A stretch of 64,000 bases of DNA. It comes from Varroa destructor. Its lineage: Eukaryota > Arthropoda > Arachnida > Mesostigmata > Varroidae. Below the pieces are notes generated by a model. That model was not told the DNA's origin. It saw only the letters and a list, made by a program, of their open reading frames with translations, and searched no databases. The stretch is from assembly GCF_002443255.2 (NCBI RefSeq), contig NW_019211457.1:20409497-20473496 (forward strand), given 5' to 3'. Below, in pieces: positions 1 to 12,143 of this stretch (position 1 is the first letter of the stretch; each line of letters begins with the position of its first letter). The translations under genes and the position numbers were made by a program.

Positions 1-3000
1 GTAGCACTTCGGACAGTTAATAGCATCCCTGCTTTTCCCGCACGGTCTACGTAATAATCCTTGATTACCCTTTATAGGTCTTGCTTGAGGACTGAAGTGG
101 GATCGGTGCATCATCGGCTTCTGTCTTTATTGTCAATAAGTTACCCGACGGGCGCGACAGAAAAAAAATTGCGAAATGAAACTACAGCGATTGCCATCAA
201 TTATGATTATTCCTTCACCACTCGAGCGAAAATCGAATTCTGATACAATACCATGTCTTTCCTGTTCGAAAGAGTTGCATCCCATAGAAGATATAAGTTC
301 TTTTGCTTATCCTGCTTATATAATGAGACCTACAAATAAAAATACTCTTAAATATATTACGGAACGCGCAACCTCGTGCGCTTGGATAGCACCTAGTCTC
401 AAAAACATCTGCGTCAACTTTCCTCGATATATAAAGTACAATAAATTGACTCGAACGTAGAAAAGAACAGTCATTGTAAATTGCGCATAGCGTCTCGTTA
501 AGTTAGCTCGATTTCAGTTTTTTTTTTTTGACTGATAAGCTTTATCAAGACCTATCATTCAGGTAATCTCCTAACTGTGGTTTCACGTTATGTGGCTTTT
601 GTTTTCAGAACGTACTTTTTTGTAGATGTAGCTAAATGATAAAAACTTAATTGATAACTAAAAATATGTACTCACCCAGCCGCACTGCATAGTCAGGGTT
701 ATTTTGAACCAATCATTAGCAGTTAGTTCGCTAAATCAGTAGCCAATTATTTGTGGGGCTCATATTTTTCTCTTGGTGTTCTTCGAGCTCTAGCTTTGAA
801 AGCAAGCAGTCCATCCGCTATAAAGAGCCAGAGTTTGGAAAGACTCAGCATCACGGAAGTCGCTAGAATTAAAACTGAACAGGTACTTCCGCTTTCCTAT
901 TGCATATGTCACCCACAAATAATAGGAAGTTGAAGAAGACCTTTGATGTAAACATATAGTGCTGGCTACAAGGGCTATCTTTTAAACCTTATTAACTTAG
1001 AGCTAAAAAAGTTAAATCTAACTCAATTTTTATGCAAAATCAGTAACTAATTAAAAAGAGGCGGTTAAATTGATTCCTTAATTTGATATTTATTGGAAAG
1101 ATCTATTTACGTTATACTGGATATGGCCGATCCGGCATAGAGCTTCAACGGTTTTTCCTCTTCAACTCCCCGATTCGCCCATAACACTCATATGAAACAT
1201 TGTTCTTTTCCAAGTGCGACGTTTAATACGAGACACACTGATCTCTTCAGCAAACAAATCGCTCCGATTTTTTCGGCTCCGGGTAGAGGGCACACCGAGT
1301 TCATTCGTCTTTGGCAGTTCAAGGCGCGCAAACTGTCTTGCAAGCACATGTTTTGCAGGTCATCCAGTTAATAAGGAGATGCCTCTTGGGACGCAACGTC
1401 TTAAGCAGTGACATTAGGGATCATAGTCCATTCCCAGTGTACACTCAGCGCGTGATACGCGGCAGCTCTTAAGGGATAGGAAAAGTATTTTTAACATAAC
1501 CGTATCTACTGACCACATATTTACTTAAGGTTTGGAAGAACTATTTGAATATTCCTAAGGAATATTTCACTTGATCATTGTTGAACCCTCTTTATGATCT
1601 TGGCGTGAGCGCAATAAGTTACATAAACCGGCTTTTTAAACTTATTTAAATCGAACTCAACGTGCAGTGCGTTCTGAGATACCTCCAAAAGGAACACAGA
1701 TTTTGAGACAGACGCAAACCACAAAGAGAATCAAACAAAGACAAAACATTTCAAAGGAACGCAACGTCAGTCTAAAAATTTTCACGACAATAACCAACCA
1801 AACTGGAGAGTTCAATATGGAACCCCACTATGCAATCAAGATTCAGTCAATGAAGCAGAATCGCACCTATAACTACTGATAACTTAATGAATAAATTGGC
1901 CGCAACCAGATGAACTTGGGCTGTGCACGCCTAATTAACGATTTTAAAAACGATTCTTTTCATTTAATTCAAATTAGCCTTGATTATCTGTTTGCTCTTT
2001 AATATATGTGATACACCTTTTCGAAGGCACGATATATTGACAGTTTGTATCGAAAAGCTGTGATTTGAATCTACAAATGGTACTAAACTACCGCAAATGG
2101 ACAAATCGCTCAATCATTGCTTTCAGCACTGATGACATATAAGACGATTTATATGGCTCTTTACCTGAAGCTGATTTTCAACTTTTACTCCCCGTATATT
2201 GGATCACCTAGTGATACATTAGCGAGAGTCATCCAGAAATAAGTCCATCATATAATTGGGTCCACTTTAGTCAGCGGCCAAAACCCGCAAAGGGCAAGTT
2301 TAGATTGCGCAATGTCAATTCCGATGTGAAGTACTATATGCCATGTTTTTTTCCAGCGGTTGCTGGCTATCTAGCTTGATGGCTAAGCATGGACGAACTC
2401 TGGTTCTGTGAATTGCTTATGGCGGTTCCAGATCTGAGACTCAAAGTAATCCTTTGTTTTTGTTCGGGTGCAAAGTTTTGTGGAAAATCCCCATTATCAA
2501 CCTAAGAAATATAATATATAATATTTGCACATCGTTATACAGCTATATGAAAACATTTCTGTAGACCGAGTATCGTCGCTTAAAAACTAAGGAGCAGCAG
2601 CGATGTAGATTTGAATTATTTAATTTAAAGAGCACAGACTGACGCAATAGGTGGTTCATATAAACAGATCCCAAAACCAAATGCAATTCTTTGTCTAAAT
2701 TTAACTTGCATCTTTTTGCGCGTCTTACAAGGGAACATACACAATACGGATAATATATGATTGTTATTATTATTTATGTTATTAACTTCATGAGCTATTG
2801 TCATTAAAATAAAAGTGTCTACACACATCCCTTCAACAAAAAGCTGCACAACTTTCTTAGATCCGAAAAGGTACACGTTTGCAAACGTATCTTTTTGATA
2901 AATAAAAAAAAAACTCCCACAGCTACTTGTTTGTCAATCTCAATAGGCGAAACACTTGCTAACAGTAGCATATTATTATTATACGCAAATACAGAAAGAG

Positions 3001-3632
3001 CAACTTGCACCTTCGATCCACAAAAAAACCCTAACGGCGAAATGAGTAAACACGGTTCAACAAACAAAACAGCATCGCGTTCCCAAACATCATCGCCTTT
3101 TCAGGGTCTGGACACAGACACTCTAGCAGCTTCTTTGCTGGTCCCCGTCTCCGTCAATGGTTAATTTTCGTTGCACCTGATTACGCATATGACATATTTC
3201 AACCCAGTACGTACCGATTGTCGGAAGAGAGTCACAGCATTTTGCTACGATCGATCTCTCATAAGCGAGGTTCTATATCCTTTGCACATAAGTAATTTCG
3301 ATATAAATGGAATATCTTATTCTGAAACATGTAATCACATTCCTAACGCATTCAAGGCGTTCTAATTCTGGAGTGCATCGAAAATTAGTATAAATATTAA
3401 AAGGAATGTGTTCTTTCAAAAATATATAATAAAAACAATGTGCTTGCGAATTCAAGTTAAAGAAGTAGCGGGTGTAACTTTTTAACACGGTCATGCTTGT
3501 GATTAGCATAGTATTTTTCTCGAAGTATTAATATACATATGAAGTAATATGCAATATCTAAGAAATGCGTTCAGCTGTACATTTTTATTTCTGAGCTCAA
3601 GGCTAAATAAATATAGTGAGAGTCGTACTTAC
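1..3632. other. Non-coding, downstream intron of the agrin-like gene
   Basis: This is AT-rich sequence downstream (minus-strand sense) of the last recognised Kazal exon. No laminin-G, EGF, SEA or further Kazal exon was found on the minus strand, and no transposon motif was recognised. The short open frames here (for example 1347-1162 minus and 2895-3164 plus) overlap each other in several frames and look like chance. Confidence 0.5.
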
Positions 3633-3869
3633 CACAGGAGCCTTGGTACTTGACTGAGATCTCCCGCATTTCTTTGCAGGCAGTCCGACGAAGCTCGCAC
3701 ACGGATGGATAATCTTTGCCGTCCGAGCCACATACAGGTCGCGATCCTTTAGAGTCACCATACGACGTGCATCGTTCCGGACACACGCATTCAGCTGACT
3801 TGCCATCCAATCGTACCTTGCACTCGGCCCCAAATTGGCATTCCTTTTCAGCACACGGATCGGCAGTAT
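3633..3869 (-). CDS. Internal exon encoding a follistatin/Kazal module, agrin-like gene
   Basis: This 79-codon exon encodes one follistatin-type module of a secreted or extracellular-matrix protein. Ten cysteines are visible. The first four form an EGF-like follistatin N-terminal subdomain beginning DPCAEKECQFGAEC, and the last six form a Kazal subdomain with the core PVCGSDGKDY and an ending near GSCG. The DPC...CQFGA.C pattern is characteristic of agrin follistatin repeats, which lie in the N-terminal half of that heparan-sulphate proteoglycan. Follistatin, SPARC or testican relatives are less likely but not excluded. On the minus strand the exon follows an acceptor ending TTTCCTGCAG (AG at 3871-3870) and stops before a GTAAGT donor (3632-3627). 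Both introns are in phase 1, as expected for a shuffled module. It joins in frame to the exon at 12143-11937. The acceptor could be bypassed if transcription starts just upstream, because the frame stays open to an ATG at 4029. Confidence 0.85.
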
Positions 3870-4029
3870 CTGCAGGAAATTTGTAGCATGCGTCAGCTAA
3901 GTTCACGATGGAGTAGCACGCAAATAATGACCAAAACACAAAACTGCACTCAAGGACAACTACAACTGCCACTTTCTCGAGTAGCCAAAAACACGAAACT
4001 GGCGAACTCCTTCGTCGCAGTTGGGCCAT
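3870..4029 (-). CDS. Candidate alternative first coding segment with signal or anchor sequence
   Basis: The frame of the Kazal exon continues upstream without a stop to an ATG at 4029-4027 in the context CAAAATGG (A at -3, G at +4). An in-frame TGA lies ten codons further upstream, so this is the first available start. The 54 codons encode a short basic start (three arginines at residues 5-7), then a hydrophobic stretch at about residues 20-42 rich in Val, Phe, Leu and Ile, and then a short linker to the first cysteine of the module at residue 59. This is the design of a signal peptide or type II signal anchor. Vertebrate agrin is known to have an alternative first exon that gives a type II membrane form, so an internal start is plausible. 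The alternative is that this is chance open intron, since a good acceptor sits exactly at the module border. Confidence 0.4.
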
Positions 4030-4244
4030 TTTGCCCTTAACTACTCGGCCACACTCTCAATACCGTGTGCTGGTTTTGCTATCACTTTCTGTTTATGTGA
4101 CTTGTATCTCCCGCAAATATGTCCAAATCAATGCTATTATTATAACAAGCCACGATCGCGCTCACATTGGTCATCACAGCTTACGAATTAACTCCTGTCT
4201 TCTGTGAATGCGTATTGTATCACAATAACGTCTAACTCCCTAGC

Positions 4245-4310
4245 GTTTTCACTGATAGAACACTGACCACCAGGGAGATTCACAGTAAAGAGAAAATTAT
4301 AAAAGGTATA
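4245..4310 (-). promoter_or_regulatory. Possible core promoter for the internal start
   Basis: On the minus strand a TATA-like TTATAATT (4302-4295) is followed by two matches to the arthropod initiator TCAGTG, with A at about 4264 and 4253. The spacing (38 and 49 bases) is longer than the usual 30 or so. The region further upstream, to about 4750, is GC-richer than its surroundings, as a promoter flank might be. These are short motifs and weak evidence on their own. Confidence 0.2.
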
Positions 4311-5530
4311 GTAAACAACTCGCTGCCCGGTGTAACCTCTATTCTCTCTATCTTACTTTTCAACTCTTAATGGCCATTCACAATAGTCACTCAGCTGTGA
4401 GAGCGGACAGCGCGTCCAGTGCTCACTCAAAGCAACGGAGTGCTCTCTACTAGGGGGATCTTCACCGCTACCGCTCTCTGACGACGGTCGGTCCTGTATT
4501 TTGGCTCACGGAAGGGTTGTTGCGCCTGCGTCGAACTTTATTTTTGTTGCTATGCCAACCGGTCACCAGTTGGCTAGGCCAGCCGAGAGGGGGCGCCACG
4601 GATCGCGTCGCTCCAAAATACTCTTTCCCCTCTTCCCCACCACGTGGCAATCCCATTGTTTTCCCTTTCTAAACGAAAGCTTTGTTGACATTTTTCCCGC
4701 CAAAATGAACGCATCATTACAAGCAGTGCACTAAAGCGGGCGCCGGAGCGGCACTAAATTTCTCTTCCTCGAGGCAGGCTAATGCTTGAAGTACATACAC
4801 AAGAGTATTGCACAAACTATGAAAAATAAAAGTTCTGTCGTCTTATGTCTACGCATCTGAGACACCACTAATAAGGAGGACCTCATACAAAAATTCCCTG
4901 GAATTCATCGTAACGATATGTGAGGGCTGAAATGGCCAATTTGAAAGTTCTGACTTTCTGTAGGCACTGAAAATACGAATCTGCCTTATTTTGAATAAGG
5001 CTATTTCACGTTAGAACATTCTTCAGAGTGCATTGACAATAGGCCTTGCCGTTTGACCTTCTCTCCCCATTCAGAGCAAGAATGAAAGATGGTTTCACTG
5101 CCTCCGTTGCCAATGCGTTTGTTCACAAACTTCGGCTCATTTCGGTCCGAAAAAGATGGTCGTCTTTTCAGTGTTTTCAAGGAGATCTATTGTTTAAACG
5201 TTTTCGTCAAAGAACAGTGCAAATCAGTATCGTAAATCGTTATCTCGTAGCGTTAATAAGTTCGAAAACAAGTAGGAAGCGCCAATGTCTTTACATCTTA
5301 GGATGGGTTAACAAAGACAAGCGCTCAATTTCGAGAATTCTTCCCTAAGGACTATGATACGTAATATCTTTATTATATTTCAAGAAGTAAGGGTCGCCAT
5401 TTGTCTAGTAAAGCTCAAAAAAGAAAGACACACTCCGAGGCCTACGGAGGCGCAAAATCGGCAGGTAAACTATGAAATAGCAGGTCAAAAATGGTCAGAA
5501 TAGTTGGAGCTATAAGTATGACATTACAAT

Positions 5531-5570
5531 GCAAAATAGAAAACGTTGTAGCAAAATAGAAAAAGTTGTA
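5531..5570. repeat. Two-copy 20-bp tandem duplication
   Basis: Two adjacent 20-base units, GCAAAATAGAAAACGTTGTA and the same unit with A for C at one position. Confidence 0.8.
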
Positions 5571-7064
5571 ATAATAACTTAACGCCGGAAGTCTACTGTC
5601 TAAATTGTATTCAAGCCCGCTCTTTGCTCTTATTTTGGGTGACGCAATCGGTGCCTCAGCACTAGATAGTCCCCGGAGAGTGTTCTATTTTAAGCTTATA
5701 CGGAAAGCTAAAATAATATTTCACCCAAAATGGCAAACGTAGTATCAGCACTGTAGCAGACCCATTTTTAAGCATTTGTTAGCTTCGGGTTTGCGCTTGC
5801 ATAAAGGCATCGTTATAGTTACGACATTAGTCCACATATTGAGTTGCTCGCAAGTAGATTTTGCATTCGCGCTATGAAGAGCTTGATCCAACTAGCGTTC
5901 TAATTTTTGTAACATTCAACGTTAAATGGACAGGAAGATAACGATAGAGTTTGGTTAATTGGTTTCTAGTAATTATTCTACTAACAAACATCCCCACTTT
6001 GGATATGCTTTGTGCTTCTATATAAGCCCAGACAAAATTGCTATAACATTTCAATTAAAACGTAAATTAATGTCCTGTACATTAAGTAAACTCTAGGAAA
6101 TACCTAGATCCTTTACTCTAGCTTAAATAAACTGGCCTTTTCTGATATTTTCACCTTGGATAGTAAGCGACAGCGTCACAACACAAGCACTGAAACTCAA
6201 AACTTACTGAACTTCTCAGCCGATAAATAACCCAAAAAAGTTGTATTGGAACATTTATTTGAATGTAAGCACTGCGCATGTTGTTGTTTTTTGATCTGGT
6301 AGTGGAGGCTCTTAATTGTATTCATGTCTTACTAAGCGACAAGTAAAAGTGTGTCGAAGATTATCAACCCGACAAGCTACATAATCGAATGTTTACATGC
6401 CAAATGCGAAACACTGGCAATGTGCATACCATATGATCTGTACAAATTGTAGCTGTTCAATCTAGACGCAAAAGTTAGAGGGTTAACAATGGCCTTGCAA
6501 AAGGAAATCACCTTTTCCATCATTTTTGCTAATGCCTGGCGACGCGTGGCCGGATATTATTGTGGCCAAGGATTCGTATTTCTGCATTGTGGGCCTATCG
6601 GATTGGCTACAGGGTACGTTATCGAAAGCATTTTATAACATACTCTGTTGAATCTGGTTACTCGCAGATCGAAATAGAAGAAATCTAGCTTAGGATTTGG
6701 TAATGTCTATACAGCGTTCGGCGAAGGTATTCGATATTTTGCTTTAGGCATGATAGGTACAGATCTTAGCACTTCAAGTAGATTTCGAATAATTTTTGCT
6801 TCTGTTTCTCAGAGTCTCATATTGGCTTGTTAATAAAGAAATTCTTAATAATTTTAGATTTCAATATTGGCCAATGTATCGCGATCAAGAGTAGCGTCCC
6901 ATAGTGTGTAAATAAGTTGTATCTTATTTGTAATTCTTTTTGAAGACCTATGTAGGAGTACAATAAATTTTTCCTCATAAGAGTTGTATTAGAATTTCTT
7001 TCTTCGGAAAAATGCAATGTTTTACAGTAACGGAGCCCTTTCAGGTCAGAAAATCCCTGAGGAA

Positions 7065-7083
7065 TGCAAGGATATTCCTTGCA
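7065..7083. repeat. Short inverted repeat
   Basis: An 8-bp perfect inverted repeat, TGCAAGGA and TCCTTGCA, with a 3-base loop. No function is implied. Confidence 0.5.
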
Positions 7084-8540
7084 GACACATTGTCCATAAC
7101 GAAGTTCAACTGATCTATAAAAACCAAAAACAATACATTTTGGCTTCTAGCTACTATTTCTTGTTTGAGATAATTATCAATACTATGCGAAAGTCAATAT
7201 ATTATCCATATATGCATCTGACTAACGTTTAACACTTATAACATCATGGAATTGTTTTAGTCAAAGTCAGCTATTAGAACACTCACACAGTGAAAAAGGG
7301 TAAAATGAGATATAATAAAACTATTATACTAACGTTCATCTACGAAAGGAACTAGTTAAGAAATACATATTCTCATTTATAGCACTTCGCCATTGTGGCA
7401 CCTCCAAGCTAGAGTGGTGCGTTGTGCTGACACAGACAATGAAACTATAATATTGAATTAAACTTTTTGTGAAGTGGAATATAGTCAAGAAAGACACTTA
7501 ATAATGTCATTTCCTCTATTTGAACGTAACTTCGGAGGAGTGTCAAATGCTCATCAGTATACGTTTCTAGACATGCATCGCTACGATATGTAGGTGGTAC
7601 TACCTAAGAATACTTTGAAAGCTCTCGAAAGTTTTCTATAAGCAAAATAAGGTGATGTTGGCTTTAGGGTTTGCAATCAACCTCCGCAAGCTTTCGAAGT
7701 CGAAAGTCAATGAGCCCACCAGCTGCTGACAAACCGACGACCAGGGACCATTCTGTTGTGTCGCCTTAAAGATCAGACAGAAGAACGTCCGCGTACGCTG
7801 TTAAAGCATGACTTTATTTAAGCATTTGGGGGTGCTCGTAAGGGACTCACTTTCACATAGCTCAATACAGTTTTCTACTGCCTAAAATTCCCATAGTAAT
7901 TTAATAAGTGGATTTCAGTAGACTAAAAGGTTCAGAATCGTGAAGTTTAAAGTCGTACAAGCTATAAATGTATTATACTAAATGATATCTTTTTTATTTG
8001 CAATTTCATCGAAAATCTTATAGCTTCTCTTTTTATTATATTTATAAATTTTAATATTGTACAGCATTTGAGTTGTGTGCATTGTTCAGATCAGGGATGA
8101 TAGCTAACCCTGGTACGGGCCATATTCCTAATGGCGCACAAAACGGCGCTCGACAGGAAGTGCCTTTAAGAGAACGGCGCTACTAAGGCTTTCGCAGAAA
8201 AATTCACGACATCTTGCGTCATCAGCAGCGTGCTAACATTTAACTAACGCGGGATCCTTCATACACGTATTCATTGTAACCCATTTGCGGCAAAACATCT
8301 AGCCTGAATCTATCGGCAAGCTACGTAAGAAGAATAGTTTTCTAGCGGATTTAAGATAATTCTGGTGATAATTGATGGTACTTTTTTATTACAAATACAA
8401 AGTCCTATTACTCTGCTAGGTTGGGTTTCACCTGTGGTATTCGTTTGTGCTCGCAACTTTTCCTTGATTCCGACTAGTTTCCTTAAGATTAATGGTTTCA
8501 TTGTTATTTTAAAATGAACCAGTAGAACAATCGTGCCTCC

Positions 8541-8554
8541 ATATATATATATAT
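8541..8554. repeat. TA dinucleotide microsatellite
   Basis: Seven AT units in an AT-rich context inside the putative agrin-like intron. Confidence 0.8.
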
Positions 8555-9708
8555 AAAATTATGATAATAATTATAAAGATAGGCGATCAGTAGTTATAAA
8601 CATTTCTAACAAGACGTGCCATTCACTTAAAATAGAGCTTATTGACAAGAATGTTTGGAATTTTGTGTCCGGTACTGCTGTTAAGGACTGCGTCAGATGG
8701 TTATAGCTTTCTTCATTTAGGACTTTGGCTTAAATTCGGCTACTTTGTAGAAAATACACGTTTGTTTTAGAGGAAGGCCCTCGTAGAGAGTGCTGCAACG
8801 CCAACCAACTCATTTGGAAATATGTTCTGAACATTTTCAAGTGCGTCATTGTCGTTCATTAGATGAAGAGACAATAAAGGGAGTTTCGATAATCAATGAA
8901 ATGTTTAATATACTAAAAAGTCTAGAAGGGTCCGGGCGTAACGAAAGGTAATGTATACTCTCACTAAAAACTGGACTGAGCAAGCCCCAAAAAGGTTCAA
9001 TAACATGGGTTGTGGCTACATTCAGCAACTAGCATAAAAATCTTACTCCGAAAAATATAACGGCTTACTTTTTATTGATACTATACGTATCGTTTTCGCC
9101 ATACAATACTGGTATTTAGGTTTACTGCTGTTTATAAAAATTGTATATCGCTTTGGCCGTAGACAGAGATATATATGTTCTAGAATTGACAACGAACAGT
9201 TTGTGGGGCATGCTTGCCAATATGATTCCATACAAATCAAGCACGTGGACTTTAAAAAATATTGAATCAAACCATGGTTCCTAAAGGATTTTAAAAAGAC
9301 TCATTGGAAGGTCGCTGAGAGGTTAGTTTGTGCAATGGGGATTTTTTGTAGTTCAATCTGTCGTCCTGCCAATGAACTAACAAGTAACAAGCGAGATAAT
9401 ACTAGACCGTTATTTACCAAAGCTATGCTGTGGACGTGCTCAAATTGATAGTTGGTCATATAAATCGATTTGGTTGGCGCAAATTGGCAATGAGCTTCTT
9501 GAAGCGACAAGCCTTAACCATTTCACTTACCCTTTCCTCGATTACTGCTATCACTATCAATACCTTAGAAGATTACTGTCATCCTGATAAAAATACTGAA
9601 GGATTAAAATACTTTGGATATGAAAGACAAATTTATTTAAGTGAAGTGACAGTTTGTCGGAAGTAAACCTATGGGTCGAAACTAGCGCAAAAATCTTCTT
9701 AACAACTA

Positions 9709-9730
9709 CTTGATTTAAATCTAAATCAAG
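9709..9730. repeat. Short AT-rich hairpin
   Basis: A perfect 9-bp stem (CTTGATTTA and TAAATCAAG) closes a 4-base loop. It is probably incidental in AT-rich DNA. Confidence 0.5.
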
Positions 9731-11056
9731 AGCTTATTATTTGAGTAATACTTTCAAAATGCTAAAACTTCGATTTATAGGAAAATTTTGTTTTTATGGG
9801 AAATCATAACACGAACTAGGCCAAAATCCTCTATAGAAAACTGCTTTCAATAAGATACTAGGTTATTCGGAAGTCAGGCGGTTTAAAGTTACTCAGACGA
9901 GCTTTTGCAGTAACAGTTTAATGACCACTCATGAATCTATCGTCCGTATAAGCCTTGATAACAAACATTCTTCAAAATTTAGGAAACAGGCCTAAAGATC
10001 TAAGAATCATAGCATACCACCAGAGAACCTTTCAATATCCCAATACGCCTAAACAATTCAGCTAACGCAAATTTTTGTAGATGACCAATAATAGTGTCGT
10101 ATTGCGTTGTGCGGCTACAGCTCGAATGACAGAGGCGTCACCGTGAACAATTATTCAGGCTCGCGGCCCCGGCAAAGGACCCGTTGATGCGGGTAGCTCG
10201 ATTAATACCCCTTGTCGACTGTCGTTAGGTATGCGATTTGAATCGCCTCTTGTCTAGCTCTTTCCGAGCGATCCCGCATTCTGTCGCTCCTCTAACGATG
10301 TATTGCTATAGGAAGACGGCTTTGATATAGGTAGAACAGGCCATCCTAAGACCTGCCCTCATTCCTTAGTCTGCAAACGATCAACCTTGTTATTACGGCA
10401 CCAACACCGGTAATTCTTAGCGGCTCCCTCATACTCCTCACCCAACCCGACCAACGAAGTCTGGACTTTACGTCCTGTCGCACGAACATAAAGACAAGCA
10501 TTGCAATTGTCATTCGGCGGAAGCCATTCCGCGTTTTCTAACATTGCATCACTTTGCTTTCATCATTTACTAAGCTTTATCTGTAACCCATGTAACAATT
10601 GATTTTTCTTTCACGCGCCGGGTGACGACTGCATGAATTCAATTAAAGTTGAGCGCGACGCAGAGATGATACGTAGTTGCCGCACACCGTTATTTTACCC
10701 CAAATAGTTTAAGGAAACAGCAGCAGTATCTTTGTTAACGAAGCTACGTGCAGCTAACCGGGGTGAGCTGTGGGAGCCCCGTAGGGAGATACAGCGCGTA
10801 CAGTAAGTAATAAAATTGACAACATCAAGCTCTAGGGTAGTGCGAGATGATAATAAAGGGACCCGTCGGGGCCAAGAGGGAAGATTAAGCCAAGGAAGCC
10901 ACGATAATGGCACTTCTCTTCTCCTCTTCGAGTAAAAAAAGACTCACAAAGAAGTCGCTCAAAGAAAAAAAGAGCAGGTAGATTCAATTTGAATAGATGA
11001 CAATTCGAAAAGGAAATGGCCGCAACCCATCATCCGCACCGCTGTTGGGTGTATAT

Positions 11057-11156
11057 NNNNNNNNNNNNNNNNNNNNNNNNNNNNNNNNNNNNNNNNNNNN
11101 NNNNNNNNNNNNNNNNNNNNNNNNNNNNNNNNNNNNNNNNNNNNNNNNNNNNNNNN
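11057..11156. other. Assembly gap (100 N)
   Basis: Exactly 100 unknown bases, the usual placeholder for a gap of unknown size. The left flank ends GTGTATAT and the right flank begins with a TA run, so the break probably lies in a TA microsatellite. The gap sits inside the presumed intron between the two Kazal exons, so the intron length is uncertain. Confidence 0.95.
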
Positions 11157-11936
11157 TATATATATAGAAAGGCGGACTTGATTTGACAAAAACACATTTT
11201 TCTGCTCGATTAATAAATCCAGATTTTATCGCATTCAAGGTCTGAAGCGCAACTCGGAGATGAAGATGCTAATAGCATCGGCGCGTATTACTTTTACTAA
11301 AATATTGCCAAGAAATTTATGTTCTCATAGATGACTACATAAAGTAAACGTGCAACCCTTAAGAGAGACCCTACTATATTGGTAAAGCAAATATAAGATC
11401 ATCCTCTTCATCTATGTTCGCGACTAATACTGATTCTCGATGGTCTTTTCTAATCATTTATGTCCCTAATTTACGCAGTTACATCAATATCATAAGGCAC
11501 ACCTATCGGATATATTTGATACGGGCGAGGTTTTTAGGTGGCACAATAGTGTGAAAAATTTAGCTAACGAATAAAATGCAAACTCGTACTTGATAAACTG
11601 CTTAGCCATTTGAGCAATGTATGGCGGAAATATAACGTGTTTTATCGCGGCCGAAATCCACTTTTCTTTTCGAGTACTGAATGGGTAATTTTGATAGACA
11701 TATCTTTTAAGTGCCCATTGTCGATCATAGTCATCAAGTCAATATGTAGAATATAAGCATACACTGTGGCAGCTACACTGATAAAAAGGCTTGGTCTGTG
11801 CAGAAATCCGATTTGGATTAGCAGTACAATAATGTCAATGTAAATCAGATCTAGGTCATCATATTATTATTCTATCTCAAGCATTCCGATTTAGAGTAAT
11901 TTTTATAATTTGTAATTGCTTAGCTCATTCACTTAC

Positions 11937-12143
11937 CGCAGGCCCCAGTAGTATCGACATATATGCGTTTCTGGTTGATGCAGGATGCCATTTTGAGCTT
12001 GCACTCTGAGGAGTATGTGACCCCATCAGAGCCACAGACGGGCGCAAACGTATCCGAACATGTCCTCCGGCAGCGACAGTACGCCTTGTCATCGCTCACG
12101 TGACACTCCGCACCAAAGCGGCAGTATATCTTCTCGCAAGGCT
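11937..12143 (-). CDS. Internal exon encoding a follistatin/Kazal module, agrin-like gene
   Basis: This 69-codon exon encodes a second complete follistatin module. Ten cysteines are seen. The EGF-like part begins EPCEKIYCRFGAEC and continues to a CRC pair. The Kazal part contains APVCGSDGVTYSSEC, a very close match to the canonical Kazal core, and ends TTGACG. On the minus strand the acceptor is ACTCAACAG (AG at 12145-12144) and the donor is GTAAGT (11936-11931). Both junctions are phase 1, identical to the exon at 3869-3633, so the two modules can be skipped or duplicated without a frameshift. In a tandem array such as agrin's follistatin region this module would precede the 3.6-kb one. Exons further upstream and the C-terminal laminin-G part are not visible in the window. 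The frame also continues upstream of the acceptor to an ATG at 12210, but the 22 residues there look like intron read-through. Confidence 0.85.

Larger units (their letters stand above)
3870..11936 (-). other. Long intron of the agrin-like gene
   Basis: If the two Kazal exons belong to one transcript, this 8,067-base stretch (including 100 N of unknown true length) is the phase-1 intron between them: donor GTAAGT at 11936-11931 and acceptor TTTCCTGCAG ending at 3870. Inside I see AT-rich sequence with no exon-like follistatin motif on the minus strand. It also holds a 20-bp tandem duplication, a TA microsatellite, a short hairpin, a GC-richer block at 10.14-10.92 kb, and the candidate internal start at 4029. 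The open frame at 10544-10359 (minus, 61 codons, seven tryptophan or cysteine residues) resembles nothing I recognise. Confidence 0.6.

Noticed and set aside
10359..10544. Minus-strand frame with several cysteines and tryptophans inside the agrin-like intron
   Set aside because: The cysteine spacing fits no Kazal, EGF or laminin pattern and no phase-1 splice pair was seen.
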